From Arenicola marina (taxonomy: Eukaryota > Annelida > Polychaeta > Arenicolidae), in the NCBI GenBank assembly GCA_964019135.1, contig OZ025249.1, positions 37,151,759-37,215,758 on the forward strand: a DNA stretch of 64,000 nucleotides, in the 5' to 3' direction. The translations under genes were made by a program, and so were the position numbers. Positions 36,037 through 47,261 of the stretch are shown here, one piece after another. Numbering within the stretch: the first letter of the stretch is position 1; each line of letters starts with the position of its first letter. The notes below the pieces were generated by a model, which saw only the letters and a list, made by a program, of their open reading frames with translations, made no database searches and was not told the DNA's origin.

Positions 36037-39000
36037 ATGCTCCTCATCGTCCTCGCTTCCGTGGTAGGCTGCGCTTTCAGTAAGTCTGTGCCCATGACCA
36101 TTTTATGAACTTTTGATTCTATCATGTTTTTGGCCTTGTGTGCACATAAATGAATCAACAATTTATCATATTAAAATTATGCGTATGTAATGAATAAACA
36201 ACCCAACAGTGGGTACGTAGGCCTACAGCTGTTACAACCTTATCTGCACATCCGGCTAAAACTTAAGTAAGTTACACCTGTATTTTATTTCGCATATTCA
36301 CGCCGTATCTCAACTTAATGTGACCAGATGTCATGGATATATTTACGCATATCTCGCTTTGACACCTTGTACATGGATATCGTTGTAAGAAGCTATGCTT
36401 AGTGAGTTTCATATTGTCTTCCTTGACACTTCATCCTATCACCATGCAGCTGATACACCCAACAGGTACTTTATATATATACACATGTATATATAATAAC
36501 ACAGATTATAGGAGATATTACAAACCCCATATATATATTATATGCACGGTAATCTCATGTTCTCGTCCTGTTGGTCGCCAGTCCCACAAGGCGGGGTCTT
36601 ACTCTAACATACCCGGATGTTGCCCTATCGTCACCTGTTACATAAATCATATGTATTTCTTTTTAGGCCAGGCGCCCGTTTGGTACCGTAAGTATATTAT
36701 ACATACTTTATATTATATAAAATTGATGACTAATCATAAAATATTTAAGTAAATATTTACCATATGTACTTCAGCCAATGACGTATATCTAGGCACCGTT
36801 GATGCCGCTATTAATGCATTCATAACAACTGAACAATGTGCCTGCGTGGCAGCATACTGCATGCAACAACATTAATACATAGTATAGCAAAGCGCCAAAA
36901 AATCATCTCCCAAACACAAACTCAATCTGGCTCAACCCTCAACCAACTCACTACCAGCTATTGCTGTGGCAGAGCGTATGATAATCCCGGATGATAATCG
37001 TGCAATATTTTTCTACTGGGCAATGCAATGGATTGTACATTTTACCCGTCATCCAATTAGCGAACGGCACTTGTGGCACCAGCAAGTATGCCGACGCCGG
37101 TGACTTGACTTTGCCGGGTGTCAGGGTGTCTGGCGGAATCGAGTCTCGCCAGTACGAGTTCCCGTGGCTGGTAGGTTACACCGTGCCATAGTGTATACAG
37201 TCCCAATGTTATTATTGTTGCGATAAACTGCTACTGACAACTAGAGCATTAATCAGCCTAATTCAGTAGTTCATATAAGCTATATAAAAAGTATGGTCAT
37301 TCGTCGGACAGCAGATTGTCTATTATTAGGTCTATTATTAGTGGGGTTTAGGATTCAACCTATCAGCCGGATTAAACTGCATTCGAATGAAGAATATCTG
37401 ATATGATGTAGCTGTTGTATGCGCCATAAGAAACACGTTCTTATTCATAATATGTCTTCAAAATTATATGACAAAAATGGGCGGACCTTAATAAAATAAT
37501 TTTACCATAGTTTTGAATAATGAATTTTTTTCCATTATGCAGTGCAACTTGAGAGACGCCGATGGCGACCCAAACTCTTACTTCTGTGGCTGCTCCGTGC
37601 TGAACGAACAATGGGTGCTCACCAGCGCCAGATGTGTCTCAGGGTACGTACAGCCGTTACAAAGGTATCTGCATATTCGGTTAAAAGTTATACTCGCTCT
37701 TTTTTGTCGTTCGTGTTTTAATAACGCACACTTACGTTAACAAACACGGCTAGGTCTGTTTCCCGGTGCATTCTTCTAGATAATGAACACTTAAGGCAAA
37801 GGCTTGACGTCACGCATTTTTTAAGGCCGTTAAAGAACATGAAATGATGCTTTCGTTCCCCAAATAAAACACTAGGCATCACTGCCATCAAGCATAAACC
37901 TCTAAACACTGCTTTAGTTTCGCAAATACAGTTGGAACAATTGGGGTTCATAATTTTGAGCGCGTAGAACCGTTGTTATTGCAGCGTAAACTTTTGGCGG
38001 TCTAGCACGCCCCCACCCCCACCCCCACCCCCCCCCCCCGCCGGTTCCCCCACAGCCCCCGTATACACGTTCTACATTGCGCCTTTTCAACCTAGTGGAT
38101 CAACCCTTGACGACACTGGATGGGTCACATTCCAAGTGTTGTTTCCTTCGTTCTAGATTGTCTTCTGTGGCTGTGGCCACCGGCTCACACAGTCTTTACG
38201 CGCCCAGCAACGCCGAAGTGATCCAGGTCGGCCAGACTATCTTTGTCCATGAGAACTACGGCCTTTCCCAAAACGCCAACGAGTTCGATTATGATGTCGC
38301 ACTTATTAAGGTAAATCATTGTAAAATATTATAAAAGGTGATATTTTTCAACGTATTTAAAGCCCATAATTGTTAAAATTGTGCGTCGAATTCCTCTAGA
38401 TACAAGTTTGAAGTTGCCTAACCTTGCGATGTTCTGTATGGCGCTGACTCGTTGTGTAGTTAGTAGCCGCTAGAGGTACCTAACTCAGTGTTTGTATCGT
38501 ATCTTACTAACCATGTGTTGTGATGCATGTCACTAACCCTGTGTTGTGCTGTAGCTGACTAACCCTGGGTTGTGCGGTAGCTGATTAACCCTGTATTGTG
38601 CTGTAGCTGACTAACTCTGTGTTGTGCTGTAGCTGACTAACCTTGTGTTGTGCTGTGGCTGACTAACCCTGGGTTGTGCTGTAGCTGACTAACCCTGTGT
38701 TGTGCTGTAGCTGACTAACCCTGTGTTGTGCTGTAGCTGACTAACCCTGTGTTGTGATGTTGCTGACTAACTCTGTGTTGTGCTGTAGCTGACTAACTCT
38801 GTGTTGTGCTGTAGCTGACTAACCCTGTGTTGTGCTTTAGCTGACTAATCCTGTGTTGTGCTGTAGCTGACTAACCCTGTGTTGTGCTGTAGCTGACTAA
38901 CCCTGTGTTGTGGAATGGAATGTTGGTGTTTTAGGCCACTTTTGTGCACATACAGGCTAAATTGGGCCCCCTGTGTTGTGCTGTTGCTGACTAACTCGGT

Positions 39001-42000
39001 GTTGTGCTGTAGCTGACTAACCCTGTGTTGTGTTGTAGCTGACTAACCCTGTGTTGTGTTGTAGCTGACTAACCCTGTGTTGTGCTGTATCTGAATAACC
39101 CTGTGTTGTGCTGTAGCTGACTAACCCTGTGTTGTGCTGTCGCTGACTAACCCTGTGTTGTGCTGTATCTGAATAACCCTGTGTTGTGCTGTAGCTGACT
39201 AACCCTGTGTTGTACTGTTGCTGACTAACCCTGTGTTTTTCTATATCTGACTAATCATGTGTTGTGCTGTATCTGACTAACCCTGTGTTGTGCTGTATCT
39301 GAATAACCCTGTGTTGTGCTGTAGCTGACTAACCCTGTGTTGTGCGGTAGCTGATTAACCCTGTGTTGTGCTGTATCTGACTAACCCTGTGTTGTGCTGT
39401 AGCTGACTAACCCTGTGTTGTGCTCTAGCTGATTAACCCTATGTTGTGCTGTTGCTGACTAACTCTGTGTTGTGCTGTAGCTGACTAACCCTGTGTTGTG
39501 CTGTAGCTGACTAACCCTATGTTGTGCTGTAGCTGATTAACCCTGTGTTGTGCTGTAGCTGACTAACCCTGTGTTGTGCTGAATCTGACCAACCCTGTGC
39601 TGTGATGTATCTGACTAAACCTGTGTTGTGCTGTTGCTGACTAACCCTGTGTTGTGCTGTAGCTGACTAACCCTGTGTTGTGCTTTAACTTATTAACCCT
39701 GTGTTGTGCTGTTGCTGACTAATCATGGGTTGCGCTGTAGCTGACTAACCCTGTGTTGTGCTTTAGCTTATTAACCCTATGTTGTGCTGTTGCTGGCTAA
39801 CTCTGTGTTGTGCTGTAGCTGACTAACTCTGTGTTGTGCTGTAGCTGACTAACCCTATGTTGTTCTGTAGCTGACTAACCCTGTGTTGCGCTGTAGCTGA
39901 CTAACCCTGTGTTGTGCTGTAGCTGACTAACCCTGTGTTGTGCTGTAGCTGACTAACCCTGTGTTGTGCTGTAGCTGACTAACTCTGTGTTGTGCTGTAG
40001 CTGACTAACTCTGTGTTGTGCTGTAGCTGACTAACCCTGTGTTGTGCTGTAGCTGACTAACCCTGTGTTGTGTTGTAGCTGACTAACTCCGTGTTGTGCT
40101 GTAGCTGACTAACTCTGTGTTGTGCTGTAGCTGACTAACCCTGTGTTGCGCTGTAGCTGACTAACCCTGTGTTGTGCTGTAGCTGACTAACCCTGTGTTG
40201 TGCTGTAGCTGACTAACCCTGTGTTGTGCTGTAGCTGACTAACCCTGTGTTGTGCTGTAGCTGACTAACCCTGTGTTGTGCTGTAGCTGACTAACCCTGT
40301 GTTGTGCTGTAGCTGACTAACCCTGTGTTGTGCTGTAGCTGACTAACCCTGTGTTGTGCTGTTGCTGACTAACCCTGTGTTGTGCTGTTGCTGACTAACC
40401 CTGTGTTGTGCTGTAGCTGACTAACTCTGTGTTGTGCTGTAGCTGACTAACCCTGTGTTGTGCTGTAGCTGCCTAACCCCATCGCCATCAGTGAAAACGT
40501 ACGTCCGGTGTGCGCCCCCGACGTCGCGGTTGACTACACCTATCAACAGTCTCAGGTAGCTGGTTGGGGCACGGCTTCCGACGGCTGTAAGTTCCACAGT
40601 GCCCCCGTGTGTCAGAGTGACATATTAGATCATTGATAATTATAGCTGTTTATTCTTGTTATTCTTGTTGGTGTTATTATTATTATCATTGTTATTCGGC
40701 TTAGCTTCGTCAAAATTAGTAGAAAATAAACCATAAAAAAAGATTTACCTTTTATTTTTAAATATTCCAAAAGTAAAATCCGCCGCCTAATATTGTTTCA
40801 CACAATTTAAACATGCAATATGTTATACTATAAATATCTCTATAATGATGTACCGAGGGCTCTATGTGATTTATACATTAACAATTTGAGGTACATAAGT
40901 ATCAAACGGGGTCAGTGGCACCTCCCAAAATATAAACCGAGAAGTTCAAAAAGTTAAAAAATTTAAGCATATGTTTAATTAATATATTATATTTATCATA
41001 TTACTCGTTATTACTCTTAATCATTGCAAACATCAAAATTAGTAGATTGAAAAAAAAAATGTACTGTTTATTTAAAACCTATAAGCGAAGGTCGTAACCA
41101 TGGTAACTATGTGCATAAGTGATGTGAGCGAACTAGCACCTTTCCGCCCACCCCCTCACCCATGCAGTGCCAGTGTTCCGTGACTACCCTCGGTTCACCA
41201 CGATGAACATTACCACCAACGCCTTGTGCCAGAGCCTGGCGGGAACAGAAGTCATTACAGGCAATATGATCTGCGCTGGGGACAACAACGGCTTCGTCAC
41301 CAGGGGAGCCTGCTCGGTAAGTCATGCATACAAGAACTCTATATAGCCACGAAGTATATATGGATATTACATATATACTAGATAAACATATATACATGTT
41401 ACATATATATTAGATTCTAAATATGCATGTGTGTTACATACGTGTACTAAAAATTATATATACATATTACATATATTTACATATTACATATATTTACGTT
41501 TTACATATATCTTAAATATATATACATATACTGCACCAATATAATCATGATAAAATATAACTGCACCTTCCTTGGCTTTAGAGGTAACTTGATAGACAGC
41601 CAAACGACAGTATTTTTTTTACAGGATTAGTCGTCATCCTGGTCATGCCACAATACATTTAAAGCTCAGTTGAGTCATATAAGAGCAATGTATTAATTAT
41701 ACATTCAACATAATCTCGCTCTCATCTTATCGAAAAAATAATGTTCGCCAATATCTGTATTTGCCACTCGTCGCGGGGCGAGATAATGAGAGAGCAGCAA
41801 GCGACGGCATGTGCAAAACACGAGAGCGAGGCCACCCAAGCGGCGGAGAGAGGGAACGAGGGGGGGGGGGGGGCGGTCGACATGATAGAAAGAAAGAAGG
41901 AAACGACCCGACCAAGACAAGCCCAATAGTACAAATCTATTCAACGTTTTCATAAATAATAACCGTGTCACGAAGCTATTTTGCGTCCTTTACTTACTTG

Positions 42001-43122
42001 AAACCCTAAGTAATCTTTACATATCTAGGGGAACGTGAGGCCAAATGACCCATCGGGGTCACATGGCTCACCACAATATCGCGCAATTGCGGTGCTGCAA
42101 CCTGTATTGAAGCGTTTTATATTTGTTCCTGTGTGTTACGTGATACCTTAACAAATCTACATGGGTGCTGAAGCAGACAGCTGACCGAAGTTACCGAAGA
42201 AAAAGATTCTGGGCTGTTGCCATCTATAGTAAACATTGGAAACAAGTAGAACTCAGTGGATACTAGCTTGGGGGCGGGAGGGGGGGGGGGGGGTTGATAA
42301 ATTAACACGGTCAAAGATAAGTCCAAGTCAAGCCCCAAACGTAAATCAGATGTGGAATATACTGCGCCATATTTTTAATACACCGGTCAAATGTTAGGGT
42401 TACTAACAGGGGCAAAATGACCCACGCTGCTTGGGGCAAAATGACCCAGTGGGCCGTTTTACCCACATCCAATGTAATATTATGCCATAACAGAAACGAT
42501 TATCTTTAGCAAACTGGATGATATGTCCACTGAATCGGAACATCTTTGATATTCATGAATATGCTTGAAGAAGAAAACGATGTGCGTCACAGGGAGCTTG
42601 AAGAAGGGAGAGCTGTGCGCCCCAGGGAGCCGGAAGCGTTGATTGAGGCAGAGCCAGGCGGCACGCGACATCGTGTCTCCATTCGATACATCCCCACTCC
42701 CAAAAGCTACTGGACTTCCAGTTAGAAAGACAAAGCCAAGTAACAGCAATGCCCCGCTACGGTCCCCACCAACAAAAAGAGTGTGGCAAGGCCCGGCTGA
42801 TTTCGAGAAGTCAGAAACCTAGGAGAAAGCTAATGCTAAACCGCAGGCCCTAGGTTCGAATCCGAGCTGAAACTCGAGAATCTAGTCTAGTCGTGGTTCT
42901 TTCGCCCAGTTTAGTCTTTGAATGCCCAAACGCTCCTAAAATACCAATGGATTTTTTTCGTTTCAGCTGGACCAAGGCACCCCGCTGACCGTGAATCAGG
43001 GCGGTTCCTTCATCGCGGTGGGTATCTACTCCTACGTGAACTGCCAGGCCGGTAGGCCCCAAGTGTACACCAGCGTGGCCGCCATGTCAGACTGGATCAC
43101 CGCAAAGATGGACAAGAACTGA
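36037..43122 (+). CDS. Secreted serine-protease homologue, catalytically dead, eight exons, 283 aa
   Basis: Exons 36037-36079, 36667-36687, 37061-37170, 37543-37643, 38157-38310, 40469-40586, 41168-41316 and 42967-43122; every junction is GT-AG and phases agree, giving one frame of 284 codons. Residues 1-15 are a signal peptide (MLLIVLASVVGCAFS). The chymotrypsin fold starts near R43-VSGG and EFPWL, with VAGWGT at 173-178. Catalytic residues: the His site reads LTSARC (Arg88 for His57), Asp is kept (D138 in DYDVALIK), and the Ser site reads ACSLDQGTPL (Gln235 for Ser195, Thr for Gly197). Position 189 is Gly, not Asp. Two of three triad residues are lost, so this is a non-catalytic homologue of the type that acts as a binding or regulatory factor in extracellular cascades. 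The reading frame is intact, which argues against decay. AATAAA follows at 43175. Intron 5 is an acceptor minisatellite. Confidence 0.88.
38501..40480. repeat. 26-bp minisatellite of ~75 branchpoint-acceptor modules at the intron 5/exon 6 junction
   Basis: The unit runs CTGACTAACCCTGTGTTGTG plus CTGTAG (26 bp). It contains CTGAC and CTAAC, both matching the branchpoint consensus, then a T/G-rich tract and TAG about 18 nt after the putative branch A. The final unit supplies the true acceptor at 40468, and exon 6 begins CTGCCTAACCCC, a near copy of the unit start CTGACTAACCCT. The array is interrupted by a ~60-bp non-repeat insert at about 38912-38972. Confidence 0.95.
41340..41530. repeat. AT-rich simple repeat (TACATATATA-like)
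   Basis: Imperfect runs of ATATATACAT and TTACATATAT in intron 7 of the protease homologue. Confidence 0.8.
42398..42805 (+). mobile_element. Dispersed repeat copy A (DNA-transposon fragment?)
   Basis: Inverted relative to 54138-54497. Shared stretches include GGGTTACTAACAGGGGCAAA, GCGTTGATTGAGGCAGAGCC and AAGACAAAGCCAAGTAACAG. Repeated GGGGCAAAATGACCC motifs at one edge look like transposon termini. It lies in intron 7 of the protease homologue. A frame reading KSYWTSS with stops could be transposase debris, but I cannot assign a superfamily. Confidence 0.6.
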
Positions 43123-43174
43123 GGGATAGTCACTGAGCGGCCAAATGGTGGTTTGGCTCCAACAAAAACCTCTT

Positions 43175-43180
43175 AATAAA
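43175..43180 (+). terminator. Polyadenylation signal AATAAA of the protease homologue
   Basis: Canonical AATAAA 53 bp after the TGA stop at 43120-43122. Confidence 0.7.
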
Positions 43181-44961
43181 AGCGGCATGACATATTATGC
43201 CATTAATTATATAATGTATATGCATGTTATGTATTTCCATTTGGAATATAGCTATACATGTAAGCTCGGACACAATGTAGCGTGCATGTTGGAAGGCCGA
43301 CGGTTGGTGCTCATACACGGACGCGTCATGACAGCGTCGCTGGTTGGTGGGTTAAAGTGGGACGATTTAACCGCCATATAATCAGTGATAATCGAGACAC
43401 GAGATTAGGGTGAAGGTAGAGATCGAGGAACCATGTCTCAGGGATTAACCACTCTGCACTCTTCGCGGGGAAAAACATGGCATTTTTATCTTGCACAAAC
43501 ATATACAAACATATCCGGGCGCTGACATCTACCTTGGGTCAGGTTTGATCCATTCAACCCTCATCGTCACAGGGTAGTATTCCTTCGTCCAATGTAGGCC
43601 TATGCGCGCAAAAGCGCTCTTAGTAAAACATCAATTCACGCACAAAACACAAAAGGTCCCATGAGGATTACACTTAAAATGATTATCAGAACTCAAACAC
43701 GATCACCATTACTTCGAGATTTCACGATTACGGTTTCCCGAATATACGATTACACTACCATTACAACCCTCCCGCCCCCGCCCCCCAATCCCCACCTTAT
43801 TGGATAAGTCATTGAATCCTGGTAAGAACTGAAAGCGGCGTTACCGCGTAATGTCTTCTCTCTGTTGTCCCTTATCATACACGGCTGGCTGTGCAGAGTG
43901 GACGGCCGCATCATTAACACGTGTGTACACATTGGACCAGAGATCGCTCATATGAAGCACCGACTAAGAAGCGGGGTTGACAGACCGGGACAAGATGCAC
44001 GTTCGTTGGCGTACACATTATTTCAGTCGGTCTGTAAACCCTGGCGTGTGTGCGCTCCAGCTTTGACATAATGCCAGATCTGTCGCACCTAATGTGTTAT
44101 CTATTTGCGGGACCTTGCTCTTTCACGCCTCCATATGCACCGGCCCTTTGTATAACATGTTATCTGTCATCTTTCTGGCGCACCACGACCTCTGCTCCGT
44201 AGGCAAACTATTATTCTTTGATGGCCACCCACACCAATGTCATGCAGGTGGACCCGGCACACTGTGTAGCAAAGCAAGAACTATAGTCGCAACGGAAACT
44301 CTCCGGACAAAAAAATTTCCCGTTTACGAGAAAATATTCACTGATTCAAAGAAAAAATACTTTCTGTGTGAACTTTAAATCGAGGCCTAAAAAGTGTATG
44401 TCAACTCACGTTTCCTGAGACACTTGCAAATAAACTATAAGCAAATGTTGCTTTGCTGCACTTCGAAGCAGCCGATCGGCTTGATGGCACCATTCACTGT
44501 TTACTGTGACATCACTGGGCGATACCATTTACACCTTTGTAAGGGGTCATAGGTTTGAATTCATTTGTAGTGTTTTATCATTAACTCTGTTTTTAAGCAT
44601 TGACGCATACCTAAAGTGACCCAGAGGGAACTTGAAATCAGTTTAGTATCAATTAAGGCTAAACTTGTATTCATTGCGCGAAAGCAAACGCCTCCTGCAA
44701 AAGCGGGTATAGCAGATTAACCCTGACCATTGCATTCAACCTCGGTACCCTCGTCAAATGACGCGATGGACTTTGCCAACCTGACCTAGATTTTGAACCA
44801 ATCAGGTGGCAGTTGGATGACCTTTACATTTGCGTGACTGACAAGAGAACGATAAAAACAACATCGTCTGCTCTATTAAATAGCATGGCAGGTCATGTAT
44901 TGTGAGGATAGGAATCAAACTGCAGATCGGATAAACAATTGTTCAGACACGCCCCAGTTCA
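43181..44961. other. Intergenic, nothing recognised
   Basis: No supported gene. CGGAAACTCTCCGGAC at about 44293 recurs inverted as GTCCGGAGAGTTTCCG at about 45871, which may mark an outer, decayed inverted repeat around the foldback cluster. Confidence 0.4.
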
Positions 44962-44974
44962 TAGGTAAGGAATA

Positions 44975-45802
44975 GCCCAGTGAACTTGACCCTTCTGACA
45001 ATAAGCTGATAGGCAGAAGGGTCAAGCAATACACATGGTTAAAAAAGTAGTAATGCATAACCAAGCTCACTTCGATGAATGATTGTCGATTATGACAACG
45101 AGCCTACCTCTTTAACTCGCCGCGACCCTCTTCTTTACACATTACTTGGACCCTAGGATGCATTCATTTTAAAGATTGCTCTCTATATTACTTGCACATG
45201 AATGATATTTTCATCGGTTGTTGACGGCTTTCCTCTCTGACGCTTCAAATTTGACCAGGCAATAAAACAGACATCATCCGCATGGCGGCGCCGCTAGTTG
45301 CGTCAAAAACGCAGGCACGACTATAGACACACAACCAGAATTAGTGGCGCCGCCATACGGAAGCTGTCGGGTGTATTACCTGATGTCAACAAACGAGCCG
45401 CGGCAACCGCCTAGAAAAATTTGAAGCGGCACGGAGGGAAACCGTTAACGACCAACGAAAATATCATTGATGTGCAAGAAGTAGAGAGCAAACTTTAAAA
45501 TGAATGCATCCTATGGTCCAAGTAATGTCTAAAGAAGAGGGTCGAGGCGATTAGGTGAGGTAGGTTCGTCGTCATAATCGACAATCATTCATCGAAGCGA
45601 GCTGGGTGATGCATAGCCCCAGTTCTGTGGCTGTAGGTGTAGGACGGGCAAAAATCTGACAGGGCGGCCCTGTCAGATTTTTGCCCGTCCTACAGCCACA
45701 GAACTGGGGCTAGGTGATGCAATGCTACTTTTTTGACCGTGTGTATGGCATGGCCCTTACACCCCCGTTAGGGTTGAGGTCGTGAGGGCCATGCGTCAGG
45801 GC
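44975..45802. mobile_element. Foldback element with a younger hairpin nested in its right arm
   Basis: Flanked by a perfect 13-bp direct repeat TAGGTAAGGAATA (44962-44974 and 45803-45815). Long inverted arms run from about 45028 (GCAATACACATGG) to about 45749 (CCGTGTGTATGGC). They include GATGAATGATTGTCGATTAT pairing with ATAATCGACAATCATTCATC, and TTGTTGACGGCTTTCCTC pairing with GAGGGAAACCGTTAACGA. The outer edges add separate small hairpins (GACCCTTCTG...CAGAAGGGTC). The centre has GGCGGCGCCGC and GGCGCCGCC. Confidence 0.75.
45614..45712. mobile_element. 99-bp hairpin insertion with 9-bp target duplication
   Basis: TAGCCCCAGTTCTGTGGCTG on the left pairs with CAGCCACAGAACTGGGGCTA on the right, continuing inward through GGACGGGCAAAAATCTGACA, with one 6-nt asymmetry (GTGTAG on the left only). 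GGTGATGCA flanks it on both sides (45605-45613 and 45713-45721). The host foldback's right arm is continuous across the insertion when it is removed. Confidence 0.85.
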
Positions 45803-46019
45803 TAGGTAAGGAATATGCATAGATTTCGTCCACAACTCGTAGAGTAAGCAAATAATTCGCAAATTTCGATGTCCGGAGAGTTTCCGTTTTGACTTTTTAT
45901 AGTAGCAAAGATCTCCGGGTACAGAGTAGGTACAGACATAAAACCCCCCAAAAAAAGAAAGAAAAAAAAAAAAAAATCACTAAAGTCGGATTGTACGGTT
46001 ATAGAGTCCTTTTATTATT

Positions 46020-46089
46020 ATTATTCTTTTACATCTAAATATATATATTTTTATTTTATTTATTTTATTTTTCTATTATTATTATTAAG

Positions 46090-46128
<39 letters not shown>

Positions 46129-46135
46129 TTATATA
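46020..46135. repeat. (ATT)n microsatellite
   Basis: ATT/TTA trinucleotide runs with AT-rich interruptions. Confidence 0.9.
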
Positions 46136-46256
46136 TAAATATTTTTAAAAAAATGAGGGAGGGTGGGAGGTGGTGGCTAGCAAAGCCCACGCGCATTGGT
46201 ATCTCAACATCATGTCCCTCCAAACTCGCCAAACGAGTAAGGTCAAATGTATACAT

Positions 46257-46739
46257 CAGGCTGTCCAGTGATCCTACTTTTCCCACTTTTTCCTACTTTT
46301 TTGTCTCCATCCTATTTTTCCTACTTTTTCTTCAAATACCTACATTTTCCTACTATTTCCTACTTTTTGGTATTTGCTTCACCAGGCGCAATTTCAAAAT
46401 GTCGTGAATTGCTGTAAAAGTGTGCATATCGCTTCTATTATTGCAAAAGTCCGAGGTATTTTGTTTTTGCGTCCTGATATATCTTTAAATCAACACTAGT
46501 GTCTGTCAAGTTCTAATAATGAAAATACAGGTACAGCTGAGCAGCATATAAGAAATGTTCTAAAAAGGCATTTTCTCAGTAATATAACTTTTTGTCATTT
46601 GTTTATCCGCAATAATGTTGCTACATATGCTATTTGAGTCATACTTTTTGCTTCTATTTTCCTACATTTGTCCTAGTTTTTCTGTATTTCCATTCCTACT
46701 TTTGTCCTACTTTTTCATGAGGGTGTGCTGGACAGCCTG
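46257..46739. mobile_element. Non-autonomous hAT-like MITE, copy 2
   Basis: Perfect 12-bp terminal inverted repeat CAGGCTGTCCAG...CTGGACAGCCTG. ATACAT directly flanks both ends (46251-46256 and 46740-46745). The interior has repeated CCTACTTTTT motifs and no coding sequence. It is the cleaner of the two copies in the window and lacks the SINE found in copy 1. Confidence 0.8.
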
Positions 46740-46745
46740 ATACAT

Positions 46746-47166
46746 ACACCAACAGTAACGGTGGTGCAGGCCGACTCGGGGTATATACAGGCCGGAGTGA
46801 GTCCATAAGCTTGGGCCAACTCTATTTTACTATATATAGCGACCCTCACCCCACTCACGTTCTCCGTAAAATAATCCCAACGAAATGCATATTACCTGTA
46901 CATAGATCTACTTGAAACCACGGTGTAGAAACGCTGTAGGTGTACATCTTGGCCTATCCATAGATGCAAACGTACTAGAGGGCAGCGGCTGGGTGGTTTT
47001 AACGTTGAACTGTGGAAATCCCCATCAGGCCCATGGCAGCCCGTTGCCTTCAACATGCCTCGTGATACATGTCACGTATATATACAATACGAATCGAGTG
47101 GTTCAGTGCACTCGGTAGGTGATTTCAATGCTATTTGCATTCAAATTCAAATGCATTAATTGTTTC
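46746..47166. other. Intergenic, nothing recognised
   Basis: No supported feature between the MITE and the tRNA terminator. Confidence 0.5.
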
Positions 47167-47172
47167 AAAAAA
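47167..47172 (-). terminator. Pol III terminator of tRNA-Leu
   Basis: On the minus strand this is TTTTTT, beginning 8 nt after the tRNA 3' end. Confidence 0.8.
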
Positions 47173-47179
47173 CATCTTT

Positions 47180-47261
47180 ACCAAAGGTGGGGTTCGAACC
47201 CACGCGGACTTACGTCCATTGGATCTTAAGTCCAACGCCTTAACCACTCGGCCACTTTGGT
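47180..47261 (-). tRNA. tRNA-Leu(UAA): tRNA-Leu, anticodon UAA, intron-less
   Basis: 82-nt class II tRNA. The acceptor stem ACCAAAG pairs with CTTTGGT. The A box is TGGCCGAGTGGTTAAGGCG. Anticodon stem TTGGA/TCCAA encloses loop CTTAAGA (anticodon TAA). The long variable arm is GGAC-GTAA-GTCC, and the T arm is GTGGGTTCGAACCCCAC. All stems pair, and a pol III T-run follows, so the gene is likely functional. No CCA is encoded, as expected for a nuclear gene. Confidence 0.97.

Noticed and set aside
38501..40468. Possible CRISPR-like array
   Set aside because: Repeats are directly contiguous 26-bp units without unique spacers, inside a spliced eukaryotic gene. The same applies to the other tandem arrays in the window.
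42830..42875. tRNA-like B box GGTTCGAATCC
   Set aside because: No matching A box at the right distance and no acceptor stem. At most a decayed tRNA-derived fragment.
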